A program made the position numbers and the translations under genes. A DNA stretch of 64,000 bases, taken from positions 310,001 through 374,000 of the forward strand of contig CAUYLG010017984.1 in NCBI GenBank assembly GCA_963573385.1. Reading direction: 5' to 3'. Source of the stretch: Cacajao melanocephalus. Taxonomy: Eukaryota > Chordata > Mammalia > Primates > Pitheciidae. This document shows, piece by piece, positions 1-11,511 of this stretch (position 1 is its first letter; every line of letters starts with the position of its first letter). A model generated the notes under the pieces. That model did not search any database and was not told the DNA's origin. It saw nothing but the letters and a program-made list of their open reading frames with translations.

Positions 1-412
1 CAGATTCTATTCCATAGTGTCTCAGTGACTGTTTCACAGTGCTACTAGGCCAAAATAAATGCCTCATAGTTCCATTTATTTAGTAGTTAGATCTCAACAA
101 CTCGGTAAGAATTTACTTACTAACAACTTGGAAATCATTTGTGCCACACATTGAAAGAATAACATTTCTATTTTATTCTTAAATAAGCGCAGTCACTTAA
201 CAGTGGGATGCATGAACATGTTGGATATTGTACATCTTCTAATGCACAAAACTCAAATTCAAATATGCCACTGCTACTTTTATTTCCTGTTCCACATAGA
301 TTTTCATGGAGTGTTTCTTTTAGCCATAGAAATCACCGAAGACAGCTTCACCACAAATATTGACATTGTCTAAAGGCATATAGCGCTGTCTAATGTTGAA
401 ACTATAAATTAC

Positions 413-554
413 CTCAAGCTTGTAGGTGAAGTGTTGCTGTTTCCCTTGAAATATATTAAATATTTCAGGGCACTTCTGTGAGCTCACTGCATCACCACAG
501 AATATCTTGGCACAGAGTTTGGAGACCATGGCCATAGTGCTTGCTTTTGAACAC
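413..554 (-). other. Candidate exon, minus strand (speculative)
   Basis: On the minus strand a pyrimidine-rich tract ends in ccttaccag just upstream of base 554, and a GAG|GTAATT donor follows base 413. The 142-base interval is open in one frame and lies inside the 320-763 open frame. No domain or relative is recognised. The acceptor AG on this strand and the donor GT of the plus-strand candidate fall within the same few bases, so at most one reading is likely to be real. Confidence 0.12.
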
Positions 555-557
555 CTG
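469..557 (+). other. Candidate exon, plus strand (speculative)
   Basis: The segment is preceded by a plausible acceptor (pyrimidine-rich stretch from about 440, ending atttcag at 462-468) and followed by a consensus-quality donor, CTG|GTAAGG, with GT at 558-559. One of the three frames is open across all 89 bases. No homologous protein is recognised and no partner exon was identified, so this may be chance or an exon of a non-coding RNA. It overlaps a competing minus-strand candidate. Confidence 0.15.
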
Positions 558-2269
558 GTAAGGACATGAAAGTAACATGATGGTGGGGATAAAAGAAATA
601 ACATGTGTGTAAAGATACAAGAAATTGACTTCTGAACAAAGAGTAATAAGACTAGGCAGTCTGGTGACAGAAAAGGATCAAAATGTTTATGGCTAAAGAA
701 TAATTTGAGGCTCAAATATATGCAAATAATATTTTTTGTCAACTGACCACTATAGCAAAGCAAATGGCATCAGATAACCAACCTTCACCCTCATTTAAGG
801 TTGTCCTCAAATACCTTTGTTACTCCACCAAGTTTGGCTCAGTCGCTATGATCAGGATTAGGGGATGTTTGATTAAGAGGTCTTTGTAAATTCCCGCTAA
901 TATTAAATCAGTACCCAACAATCCTGCTTGTAGTTAAATAGTAGTGTCGAAATTTTGAAAATATTTTGGATTTCACAAGAGAAGATTTTTAACTTTCAAC
1001 CTATTTTTTTCAATGCGGTTAATTTTCTTTTAGTCTTAATTTTGACACTTTTAAAGTGTGCCTGCATATCAATCTCTCAGTGACTGCCTTTAAAAATGAT
1101 TTTTAAAAGCCCACATATGAGGGTGATTTCTTTCGTTTACATAAACGACCCTCTGGGGTATGCAGAGTTTCAAGTATATTTTGGGAAGGATGTGTTGCAG
1201 ACTTTTAGAACTTGTGACCAACTTTTAATTCTCTGACAGTCTCAGCAGGAGGTGTGGGGTGGGGGGAATTGCTGTCAAAAAGTTTTAACTTTAGAAAAAC
1301 TACATTCTTTACCTGTACAAAAATTCACCTGTGTTAACCTGCTTCTGTCATAAAGTGGTACAACCTCATGAAAGAAATAATAATACAAAATAGCTGATTT
1401 ATCTCTCTATAAATCATGAAGTTTCTCAATTAGAAGAAATCTTTAAGGAACTGCTGCTATTTTTCCATGTGTTTATTTGATAATTTTTGTTTTTGGAATT
1501 TTGAACTTCTTATACCTAACATTTAAAGATAATAAAAGAAGTAACACAATTAAACCCTAAATTTCTTCTTTTTTTAATCCATGAATTCTATTTGATGTTA
1601 GCCTCAGAAAAAAACATTTTCACAGATTGAGAAGGTATTTGATTACAAAAGGTCAAGGCAAAATATCAACATATTTAACCAATAGATTTTTGCAGACTGT
1701 TTATAGAAATTCTCTGAGTTGCATAGCAACAGTCTTTTTAATTACTACTTGCTATCCAGATTTTAATAATTTAATTAGTACATTTTGCTTCATTAAATTG
1801 CTATATTCAATAGATTTAATGAATTCAATTCATACCATGTTTTAAATGGTTTTTTTCCACATGTTGCTGGGCAAGTAAGAATATGAACTGTGTTTATCTT
1901 CTATTCAGATACAAAAATAACAGAAATGAAATGGAGTTTTTTTGGATATAACTGGTATGCTCTGAAAGAGAAATAGTTAATTAGAAATTTGGAGAAGGTG
2001 AACATGCTTTTCCAAATTATACCATGTTCAGAAAACTGAGAAAGTTTACAGGTGGGGTTTTATTTTTTAAGATGACAAAAATAAATTTGAAGGGAAAAAA
2101 TACTCTTCTAATGCTCTGTAATAAAATTTTGAAAGTTGCTTTCATAAAATTTCCAGTTAGGGAATTACTATAAATTGAGATGTATGATTAATCTTTGAAG
2201 ATTGGCTTTCTTTTCTTTAATTCTAAGATGTAATTTATAATTTCAGGCTTCATATCAGCAGCATATCTT

Positions 2270-3095
2270 AGAAGCCCACTTGGTCCTTCTTTATCTCCAC
2301 CTGGAAGCCTCATAAGCACTTTAAACTTAACATGATCAAAATCGAACCTTTATTCCCAACCCTCAAAGCTTTTATCTCACAGTCTTCCTTATGTTAGTAA
2401 ATCACTCCAGTGTTTATGCAAATACTCCAGGCAATAATCCAAGAGTGTCCTTTGATTCCTCCTTTCCCTACACCCCCGTGTATCTATTCCATTAATGATT
2501 TTTATTGGTTCTACCTGCAAAATATATGTCAAGCCTATTAATTTTCTCCATCTCTTCTGCTGCCTAGCTAGACCAAAACACCATCATCTCAAGATACTCT
2601 CATGTCAAAGTGGTCTCTCTAAATCCATTTATCTCTCTACATCCCATTCAACACACAGTAGCCAATTAAATCTTTCAGTGACATAAATAATATGTGATCC
2701 CCTAAATGCGTTCCATGGCTTTCTTTTGAACTTACAATCAAATTTTTCCTGGAATCTTTGTCCTGATCTGTTCCTTCCTAAGTCGCACATCATGCTGTAT
2801 GGTTCACGACACTCATCCACATCAATCTTACTTTGTTTCCTTGAGTGTTCTAAGTGCTTCGCCACCTCAGCATTTTGCTATATGCAGTTTTCGCTGTCTG
2901 GAACACTCTTCCTGCCTGTTTTTCCCCAACACTGGCTTGTTCTTATTCTCCATATCTTTAACATTAATGCCACATTTACAGAGAGGCGTTGTCTACATTA
3001 TTATCTAAATATTTTTATGTTCTTTTCCCTTATTTTTATCTCATCAGTATTATTTCTGTCGCAGCAACTATCACAAATGTTACTTATTTCTTTAA
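2270..3095 (+). mobile_element. LINE L2 fragment
   Basis: The sequence reads like the degraded 3' part of L2. Successive landmarks are a segment about listing cases and decisions to clone (tttgattcctcctttccc near 2450), ctaccaaaacaccatcatctc-like text near 2570, the tcccaccaatggct-equivalent (cgttccatggctttctt near 2708) and the tctggaacactcttcctgcc landmark near 2900. The same order of landmarks recurs in the L2 copy at 60240-61850. It is far too decayed to code; open frames within it are remnants or chance. Confidence 0.6.
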
Positions 3096-6000
3096 TATTT
3101 TATAAAGGCATAATTGAAAATAATAATTGTATATATTTAATGTGTGCAACATGATGTTTTGTTTTACATATAACTTTGTGAAATGATGACCACAATTAAG
3201 CTACCTAACATGTCTATCACCTCACCTAGTTACCTTTGTTTAATGTGATAAGAATATGTGAAATCTAATCTGTTAGCAATTTCAAGTACATAACACATTA
3301 TTGTTATATTAATATTATATAGTGATATAATATATTATTAATTATTGATTAATATTTTTAAAATTGATATTAACTATAGTCACCATGCTGTACATTAGGT
3401 CTCCAGAGCTTATTCATCTTCTAACTGAAAGTGTGTACCCTTTGACCAACATCTCACTATTTCTCTGACCACACCCATCCTCAAGTTACCACCCTTCTAC
3501 TCTCTCTTTCTATGAGTTACGGTTTTCAGATTGCGTGTATAAGTGGAATCACTTTTTCTTTCTGTGTCTAGCTAATTTCATTCAGTATAATGTCTTCCAG
3601 GTTCATCCATATTGTCACAAATGACAAGATTTTCTTCGTTAATGCTGAATAATGTTTACACATATACGCACACATCACATTTTCTTTATCCATTTATCTG
3701 TAAATGAGCACTTATATTTTATCTTGACTATTGGAAAAAATGCTGTAATAAACATGGGAGTACAGATATTTCTCTGAGAAACCAATTTTATTTCTTTAGG
3801 GTATATGCCCAGAAGTGGGACTGCTGGATCATATGGTAGTCCTATTTTTAATTTTTTAAAGAAACCTCCATCTTGTTTTCATAGTGACTGTACAACTTTA
3901 CAGTCCTAGCAACAATGTATAAAGATGCTTCTTTCTGTATACCCTCACCAGCACTTATCTTAAAACTTTTTGCTAATAGCAATCCTAACAGATACAAGGT
4001 GATATCTTACTGTGATTTTGATTTCCATGTTCCAGATAATTGACAGTGTTGAGCACCATTTCATATACCTATTAACCATTTGTATGTCTTCTTTGAAAAG
4101 TATCTGTTCAGGTCCTTTGACAATTTTTTAAATAAGGTTATTTAGTTTTGTTATTGAGTTGTATGGGTTCCACGTATATTTTCGACATTAAACCATTATT
4201 GAATATATGGTTTGCAAATATTTTTTCCCATTCCATAGATTTCCTTTTCATGTTGTTGATTGATTTCTGTGTTACAGAAACTTTTCAGGTCCATGTACTT
4301 CCACTTGTTTATTTTTGCTTTTGTTGCCTGTGCTTTTCATGTCATTTCCAGAAAATCTTTGCCCAGACCAGTGACATGGAGCTTTTCTCCTGTGTTTTCT
4401 TCTAGGAGTTCTATGGCTTTAGGTCTTATGTCTTTAATCCATTTTGAGTTGAGTCTTGTGTGTGGTGTAATATAAAAGTAGAATTTCTTTTTTTTTTTTT
4501 TTCTTCTGGATATCAAATCTTCCTGGCACCATAATTGACACTTTTTTCTCCATTATGTATTCTTGGCACCTTCTTTGAAAATGAGTTGACTGATAATACA
4601 TGGGTTTATTCCTGGGCTTTCTATGCTGTTTGTTTGTTGTTGTTATGCTCCTATGATAGTGTTTTGATTGTTATAGCTTTTTGTTATAATTTGAAATCAG
4701 GAATGTGATGCCTCCAGCTTTGTTCTTCTTTCTCAAGTTTACTTTAGCTATTGAGAATCTTTTGTTGTTCCAGATGAATTTTAAGATTTATTTCTCTATT
4801 TCTGTGGAAAATGCCATTGGAACTTTGATAAAAATTGCATTAAATCTGCATATCTCTTTGGGAAGTTTGTTTAGACAATAATGATTTTTTAAAATCCATC
4901 ACCACAGAACTTTTTTTATATACTTGCATTTCTTCCATTTCTTTCATTGATGTCTTATATTTTCAGTATGCAGATCTTTTACCTCCTTGGTTAAATTTAT
5001 TCCTAAGTCTTTTTATTCTTTTAATGCTGTTTAAGGATTGTTTTCTTAATTTTGGGGGGAGGGGAATTTATTCTTAGTATATAGAAACAAAGCTGTCTTT
5101 TTTGTCCTGATTTTGTATCCTATGATTTCACTGAATTTATTAGTAACAGCTTTTTTTCATGGAGTCTTTCTATATATAAGATTATATCATCAGCAAACAG
5201 AGACAGTGGCACTTTTTTCTTTTGATTTGGATTCCATTTATTTCTTTTCTTGCCTAATTTCTCTGGCAAGACCTTCTAGTTTTATGTTGAATTGAAGTGG
5301 TAAGAGTAGACATCCTTGTCTTTTTCCTGATTTTAGAGGAAAAGCTTTTAACATTTCACCACTGAAAATGATATTAGCTATGGGCTTCTCAAATATAGCC
5401 TTTATAATGTTGAAATATATCCCTTCTATTTCTCAGTTTTTGGGTGTAGTTTTCATCATAAAAGCACATTCCGTGTTGTCAAATGCTTTTTCTTCATCTA
5501 TTGAGATGATGATATGATTTTTATTTATTCTATTGATGTGGTGTATCACATTTATTGATTTATATATGTTGAACCATCCTTGCATCCAGGGATAAATATC
5601 ACTAGATCATGGTATATGATCCTTTTAACAAGCTATTGAATTCATTTTGCTAGTAATTAAAAAAAAATTGTATCAATGCTCATCAGGGATATTGGCTTAT
5701 AATTTTCTTTCTTTGTAATGTCCTTTTTGGTTAGGTATAAGGGTAATACTGGCCTCATGAGTGCTTCCTTCAATTTCTTGAAACAGTTTGAGAAGAACTA
5801 GTGTTAATTCCATTAAATATTCGATAGAATTCACCAGTGAGACCATGAAGTCTTGGCCTTTATTTTATGAGAGATTTTTAATTGCTCATTCAACCTCCTT
5901 ACTCATTATTAATCTGTTCAGACTTTCTGTTTCTTCATGATTCATTCCTTGTGCATTGCAGGTTTCCAGCAACACATCCATTTATGCTAGGTTACCAATT

Positions 6001-6111
6001 TGTGGATGTTATTCAAATAGTTCCTTATGAATCTTTGTATTTCTGTGTACCAATTGTAATGTATCTTCTTTCATTTCTGATTTTACTTGAATGTTTGCGC
6101 TTTATGTATTA

Positions 6112-6237
6112 ACTGACAAATAATAATTGTACATATTTGTGAGTACATAGTGATGTGTCATTACATACAATGTGTAGTGATCCATCAGGGTAATTAGCAT
6201 ATTCATTATTCAAAACATTCATTTATATTTTTTCATC
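6112..6237 (-). mobile_element. L1 3'-end fragment nested in the older L1
   Basis: The antisense L1 ORF2 text is broken by sequence typical of an antisense L1 3' UTR: aataattgtacatatttgtg, tgtgtagtgatccatcaggg, taattagcatattcatt. ORF2 text resumes at actctagctaaaag near 6238. A similar 3'-end segment, from a different position of an L1, opens the host element near 3120. No clean target duplication is visible. Confidence 0.6.
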
Positions 6238-7082
6238 ACTCTAGCTAAAAGTTTGTTGATGTTCTTTATCTTTGCAAAAAAAAAAAAAAACCACAAACTC
6301 TTCATTCTGTTGATATTTTTCTAGTGTTTTTTGTAGTCTCTATTTCATTTATTTGTGATCTGAAATTTGGTATTTCCTTCCTTCTAACTTTAGCATTAGT
6401 TTGTTCTTTTTTCCTAGCTCCCTGAAGTGCAAAACCGGTTTACTTATTTAAGATTTTTTTTCTCCATTTAGGCATTTATCTCTGTAAACTTTTCTCCTAG
6501 AACTGCTTTGGCTGTATTTTGCAAGTTTTGATATGTCATATTTTCATTTTCATTTGTCTCAAAATATTTTTTAAATTCCCTTTTGATACCTTCTTTTCCC
6601 TATTGGTTGTTCAGGGGTGTGTTGTTTAATTTCCACTCATTTATATCTATGCATTCCTTAATTTTTACTTATTTATACCTTAATTTACACTTATTTATAC
6701 CACTCATTCTTCTTATGTATTCACTTTTTGATACCTAGTTTCATACTGCTGTGGTCAGTGAAGATGCCTGATGTGATTTCAGTTTGCTTAAATTTTCTGA
6801 CTTATTTTGTGACCTAATGTATGTTCCATCCTAGAGTATGTTCCATGTGTGCTTGAGAAGAATGTGTATTCTGCTACTGTTGGGTGAATTGTTCTGTATA
6901 TCTTAGGTCTACTTTGTCTAAAATGTAATTAAAATCCGATATTCCCTTATTCACTTTTTATGTAGGTGATCTATTTATAGCTCAAAGGGGGTATCAAAGT
7001 CCCCTACTATTATTCTGTTGCTCTCATATCTCCCTTCAGATGTGTTAATATTCACTTTACATATGTAGGTGCTTTAATACTA

Positions 7083-7131
7083 GGTGTTTATATGTGTATA
7101 CACACACAAACACACACATACACACACATGT
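7083..7131. repeat. CA-rich microsatellite within L1
   Basis: Interrupted (CA)n with embedded tacacaca and aaacacaca units, arisen within the antisense L1 sequence. It makes a spurious repetitive tail in a minus-strand open frame. Confidence 0.8.
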
Positions 7132-7788
7132 TTAAAATTGCTATATCCTTTTGATGAATTGACCCTTTTATCATTATAAAATGACCTTCTTTGTCTTGTT
7201 TTACAATTTTTGACTTAAAGTCTATTTTGTCTGATTTAAGTACAGCTACCACTGCCCCTTTCTTTTGGGTTTTATTTGCATATAATATCTTTCTCAATAT
7301 ACTCACTTTCACCTTATATACATCCTTAAAGCAGATGTGAGTTTCTTAAAGACAGCATATAATTTGGTCTTGTTTACTGAACCATTTAGCCACTCTGTCT
7401 TTTGATTGGAGATTGCAATTCATTTATATTTAAAGTCATTATTGATGGGTAAGAACTTACCGTTTTCATTTTACTTATGATTTCTTGGTTGTTTTATCAA
7501 TCCTTTATTTCTTTGTTCCTTTATTTCTTTTTTGTTGCCTTTCATTATGATTAGATGATTTTTTTTGTAGCAGTGTGCTTTGATTCTTTTCTCTTCATCT
7601 TTTGTGTATATACTATAGATTCTTGATTTTTGGTTACTATGAGGGTTAAAGAAAACATCTTAGGGTTAGACCACTCTATTTCAAGTTGATAACAATTTTA
7701 CTTACATACAAAAATTCTACATTTTTATCTCACCAGAGACATGTTCTGGTTTTTATGTCACAATTTACATCTTTTAAATTGCTTATGT

Positions 7789-7990
7789 GTTTAATCGCAG
7801 TTCTTTGGGAGGCCAAGGCAGAGGAATCACTTGAGGCCTGGATTTTGAGACTAGCCTGGGCAATACAGCAAGACCCATATTTACAAAAAAAGAAACAATA
7901 ACTAGGTGTGGTGGTATGTGTCTGTAATCCTTGCTACTCAGTAGGCCAGCATCACTTCAGCCCAGGAGTCCAAGGCTGCAGCAAACTATG
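7789..7990 (+). mobile_element. Alu SINE, left part (5'-truncated, split by a retrocopy)
   Basis: The sequence starts within the Alu left arm (ttaatcgcagttctttggga corresponds to the usual taatcccagcactttggga) and continues through ggaggccaaggcagaggaat, cttgaggcc and ccaggagtccaaggctgca. It stops at 7990, where DDX28-derived sequence begins. The remainder of the Alu resumes at about 8690. It is divergent and looks J-like. It lies within the L1. Confidence 0.85.
7983..7990 (+). repeat. Target-site duplication, left copy (aaactatg)
   Basis: The 8 bases aaactatg recur at 8687-8694, directly after the poly(A) tail of the DDX28 retrocopy. The A residues merge with the tail, so the true duplication may be slightly longer or shorter. 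In an intact Alu the matching position reads gagctatg. Confidence 0.65.
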
Positions 7991-8689
7991 CCCCTCAGTA
8001 ACTGTTCTAGTGTTCTGTAATAGCTCCATCACTGTGAACTGGCTGGGATATATTCTGGATGACCACAAAATCCAGCACCTAAGGTTGCAGGGGCAACTGC
8101 CAGCCTTGATGAGGGCAGGTATCTTCCAGTCCTTCCAGAAGGGCTTCCAAGACATACTTCTCTGCACAGACATAGCCTCTCGGGGCCTGGACAGCACTGG
8201 TGTGGAGCTGGTTGTCAATTATGATTTCCCCCTGGCACTGCAAGATTACATCCATAGAGCAGGGAGAGTGGGCTGTGTGGGGAGTGAGGTTCCAGGCACC
8301 ATCATCAGTTTTGTGACCCATCCCTGGGATGTGAGCCTGGTTCAGAAGATTGAGCTGGCGGCTCGCTGAAGGAGAAGTCTTCCAGAACTGCCGTCCTCAG
8401 GGAAAGAGCCTTTGCCACAGCAACCTGATTTTGACAAATCTGAGTAAAACGTGATGCTAGAATAGGGATCTTTCCCAGTGTCTTGGGTGGGTGAGCACAC
8501 CTGTCAGTGGGAGGCTCTGGGCTGCCTTTTCAGCCCCTTGAGGGCTGGATGAACTGCTGTATGACTTAGAAAGGTAAGCTGCTGGCTAGCATTGGAGAAG
8601 AAGCTGCTGAGCATGGCTCTCTGTAGTCTTTCACAAGACATGTGAAAAATAAAAGTAGACTTTGACTTTGTAAAAAAAAAAAAAAAAAA
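7991..8689 (+). pseudogene. DDX28: 5'-truncated processed pseudogene of DDX28 (DEAD-box helicase)
   Basis: The parent, DDX28, is a single-exon nuclear gene for a mitochondrial DEAD-box RNA helicase involved in mitochondrial ribosome assembly. This copy keeps only about the last quarter of the coding region, the C-terminal helicase domain. In the plus frame from 7992, helicase motif V is intact (TDIASRGLD, about 8166-8192). Motif VI is present as HRAGRVG followed by Cys where the family normally has Arg. The frame ends at a TGA (8367-8369) inside what should be an arginine run; this is the change expected from a methylated CGA codon. About 300 bases of downstream and 3' UTR sequence follow, then AATAAA at 8648-8653 and an A tract at 8672-8689. 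Lack of the 5' three quarters, the tail and the flanking duplication show LINE-mediated retrotransposition. It cannot make a helicase, because the ATP-binding domain is absent. The parent assignment rests on recalled protein similarity; identity to DDX28 should be confirmed by alignment. Confidence 0.85.
8648..8653 (+). promoter_or_regulatory. Relict poly(A) signal AATAAA of the DDX28 retrocopy
   Basis: An exact AATAAA lies 18 bases upstream of the A tract starting at 8672, the normal spacing for a processed mRNA end. It marks the 3' end of the reverse-transcribed message. Confidence 0.8.
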
Positions 8690-8776
8690 CTATGATTATG
8701 CCACTGCAATCTAGCCTAGGTGACAGAATGAGATGCTGTCTCTAAAAATAAATAAATAAATAAACACAAGTAAATA
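8690..8776 (+). mobile_element. Alu SINE, right remnant with A-rich tail
   Basis: This continues the Alu interrupted at 7990: attatgccactgcaatctag, cctaggtgacagaatgagat, ctgtctctaaaaa, then a tail of taaa repeats. Together with 7789-7990 it amounts to little more than a left monomer, so the Alu was probably a free-left-arm-like or partly deleted copy before the retrocopy landed in it. L1 sequence resumes after it (gttatcgtagttatatttatt near 8798). Confidence 0.75.
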
Positions 8777-9104
8777 AACTGTATATTCATTAGCATGTTA
8801 TCGTAGTTATATTTATTTTCAGTATTTTTGTCTTTTACCTTTTATACTAAAGTTAAAATGATTTACATGCCACTATTACAGTATTAGAATATTTTGTACT
8901 GGTCTATATACTTAACTAGTGAATTAACTTTCACATGTTTTCATGTTGCTAGTAGCATCCATTTGTTTCAGCTTGAAGAACATGCTTTAGCATTTCTTGT
9001 AAGGCAGGTCTAGTTGCAATGAACACCCTAAGCTTTTATTTGTCTGTGAAACTCAATCTTTATTTCTGAAGGACAGACAGCTTTAAAGTGCTCTTGGTTG
9101 GTAG

Positions 9105-9126
9105 GGTTTTTTTTTTTTTTTTTTTC
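9105..9126. repeat. Poly-T tract within L1
   Basis: A run of about 22 T on the plus strand, inside antisense L1 sequence, with the L1 landmark cagcactttgaatgtatcat directly following. Confidence 0.85.
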
Positions 9127-10087
9127 AGCACTTTGAATGTATCATTCCATTCTCTCCTGGCCAGCAAGGCTTCTTCTGAGAAATCTGCTGATAATCTCCT
9201 GAAGGGTCTCTTGTTTGTGATGTATACAATTCTCTTCTACTTTAAAAATCATCTCTGTCTTTGATTTTTGACAGTTTTATTTCAATGTGTCTTTGTGAAA
9301 TCTTATTTGCAGTGAACCTGATTGGAGACCTTTAAGCTTAATGTACCCGGATATTTATACCTCTGCCTAGATTTGAAAAGGGTTCAGCCACTGTTTCTTT
9401 AAATAAGCTTTCGGCATTTTTTTTCTCTCTTCTCCTTTTTGGACTCCTATGATGTGAAAGTTAGGTCTCTTGATAGTGTCCCATAAATCCCATAGGCTTT
9501 CTTTATTTTCTGTCATTTAAAAAAAAAATACTTTATCGTCTCACTAAATATTTTCAAATAACCTGTGACTTCAAGGATTCTTTCTTCTACGTAAGTGTGC
9601 CTTGACACTCTCTTCCATTTTTTACTTCAAATCATGGTATTCTTCAGCACCAGAATTTCTCTTTCCTTCTTTGTTATGATTTCCATCTCTATCTTTCCTA
9701 AATTTCAATTTTGTGGTGTTATTTATCTGTGTTCTCTTAAAACTCGCCAAGCTTTCTTAAAACAATTATTTTGAATTGTTGAGCAGTTCATAGATCTCCA
9801 GTTCTTTTAGGTTGGGTACTGAAATACTATTGTGTACCTTTGGGGGTGTCCTGTTCCTTGATATTTTAGTTGAAGTCTTAAAGTTTTTACATGAAATCCT
9901 TGAAGTCTTCTATTGTGGTCATTGCATTTGAAGAAGTGGTCACTCTAGCTAATTGTTACTCACTGGCTTCAGGAAAGAAATACCTTCACGAAACAAATTG
10001 GTTAGGGTTTCTGAGGCTCTCTCCAAACTTTTCTATAGATGAGTGTGTTCCATATCTCTTACTCTTCTTGGGAGACTATTCTTCTTT

Positions 10088-10330
10088 TTTTTCAACTTTT
10101 ATTTAAAGTACAGGGGATTGATATGCAGGTTTGTTACATGGGTGTATTGCACCCAGACACTGAGCATAGTACCTAATAGGTAGTTTTGCAACCCACAACC
10201 CACTCCTACCCTCCCCACGCTAGTATTCTGTGGCATGTATTGTTCCCATGTTTATGACCATGTGTGCTCATTGTTTAGCTCCCACCTATAAGTGAGAACA
10301 TACAGTATTTGTTCTTCATATTATTCAGTA
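10088..10330 (-). mobile_element. L1 3'-end fragment
   Basis: A plus-strand T run followed by caacttttatttaaagtaca, tgcaggtttgttacatgggt, cagtctagtacc-like text and cacctataagtgagaacata is the antisense of a primate L1 3' end. It abuts the 5' end of the large L1 and is probably a separate, later insertion. Confidence 0.75.
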
Positions 10331-11511
10331 TCTTCTGTGGCTAGCAGATGAGATGTTTAATGTGATGACTTTAAATAAAAATGAACATCATTTTAAAGGA
10401 AAGACATTAATTAATTCAGGAAAAATTGGATATTTACTGTGATCCCGGCACCATACTAAGTACAAAGAATATAATGCTTTCATGAAGTTATAGCAGATAA
10501 AAAACTACACAAAGGCTTTCTAAATGTAACTCAGTAATGGAATATGTAATTTTCTGTTCAATATGGTTATGTTACACTATTGACTGAGGGCAGAGAAATG
10601 TACTATCATCTTTCATTTATAGTCATTCGGTTGAACTAAACTGAGACGGTGCTTTGATGAATGTTTTAGATGAGAAGAAGGTGGAGAAGAAGGTGTCTTT
10701 TCTTTCAAATCTCCTATAGGAGACATATGCAAAAAACATTTATGAAAAAAAAAAGACAAAAAATGATATGTACTTGTAAAACAGAATTAAAGTACATAAT
10801 AAAAAGAGTTAAATCCTAAAAATAATTAATTAGAATGACTTATTGGGATCATTTAAGAAAATAAGACTTTATAAGTCTGTCAAAATGTGATAGAGTCCCC
10901 CGAACTTGTGACTGTACTTTGACATCTTTCACATATATATTGCATGATAAATTAATTTTTTACCCTGAGGGTTAGAGTTTCTGTTAACCCCTTTGTATTA
11001 TATGAAAGTGAAATTACATACAAACTTTTATAGGTATCAGATGTGATGGCATTTGGCTGGGGGTGGGGAGACAGTATAAATGTTTTTGCATCAATGACAC
11101 CAAAATTGTTAGGAACTGTAAGATGAATAATTTTTGGAAGCAGAGACACCACAATGTAGAAAACAGAAATTCATCAATGGTTACATTTTATTTCAGGAAC
11201 TCAAAGGATATCTATCTAAGTCAGTGATGAAAATTGATTGTTTTATGTGTTCATATGTGGAACACTGATTACCGTAAGAACCACAGCATTAAAAATAGGC
11301 AAACAAATTTCTAGATTCTGTTATAAAGGAACCTCTGATTTTTCTGTATATATTCTAGCTCTAGAAATCATTGAGTAAGTGAGTGATGATACTAAGGATT
11401 CATTGATTTGTATACTAGGGCAATTTTTTTACTCAGTTATATTGAGATCTATTTCATAGCCCATTTCTCTGTAAAAAGGCATATCTGGGACAATCAAGAG
11501 CTACACTGCCT
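10331..11511. other. Unassigned AT-rich sequence
   Basis: I see no gene or confidently named repeat. Short open frames here have no recognisable protein features. Confidence 0.5.

Larger units (their letters stand above)
1..2269. other. Unassigned AT-rich single-copy-looking sequence
   Basis: I recognise no interspersed repeat here. The only gene-like signal is the candidate exon region at 413-557, listed separately. A minus-strand frame stays open from 763 to 320 (147 codons), but it has no recognisable domain, has cysteine- and phenylalanine-rich composition, and is of a length expected by chance in a 64 kb AT-rich window. A near-palindrome, cgtttacataaacg, lies at 1133-1146. Confidence 0.5.
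3096..10085 (-). mobile_element. Near-full-length old L1 LINE, interrupted
   Basis: Read on the plus strand, this is the reverse complement of an L1, with its 3' end at about 3096 and its 5' portion near 10085. Recognisable antisense ORF2 landmarks include the cccagaagtgggactgctgg stretch near 3810, the taatccattttgagttga stretch near 4435, the gagaagaatgtgtattctgc stretch near 6856 and the aatgaccttctttgtct stretch near 7181. The upstream L1 part is recognised by ttcttgtaaggcaggtcta near 8993 and aatctgctgataatctcctg near 9182. Many frame breaks show that it is an inactive fossil. It is interrupted by an L1 3' fragment (6112-6237) and by an Alu plus DDX28 retrocopy (about 7789-8776). The subfamily cannot be fixed by eye; a mammalian-wide or old primate L1 (L1M/L1PB grade) is likely. 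Confidence 0.85.

Noticed and set aside
320..763. 147-codon minus-strand open frame as a protein gene
   Set aside because: No domain, no start context, hydrophobic and cysteine-rich chance-like composition, and a length expected by chance in 64 kb of AT-rich DNA. Only the splice-flanked sub-interval is kept, as a speculative exon.
1133..1146. Palindrome cgtttacataaacg as a regulatory operator
   Set aside because: It is short, imperfect and isolated. Such words arise often by chance in AT-rich DNA.
2726..3154. 142-codon plus-strand open frame as a gene
   Set aside because: It lies in L2 sequence and runs into the L1 3' end, with no recognisable domain.
7908..8369. 153-codon open frame as a functional helicase-like protein
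   Set aside because: The first 28 or so codons are Alu sequence, the ATP-binding domain is absent, motif VI is altered and the frame ends prematurely. It is a chance fusion over a retropseudogene.
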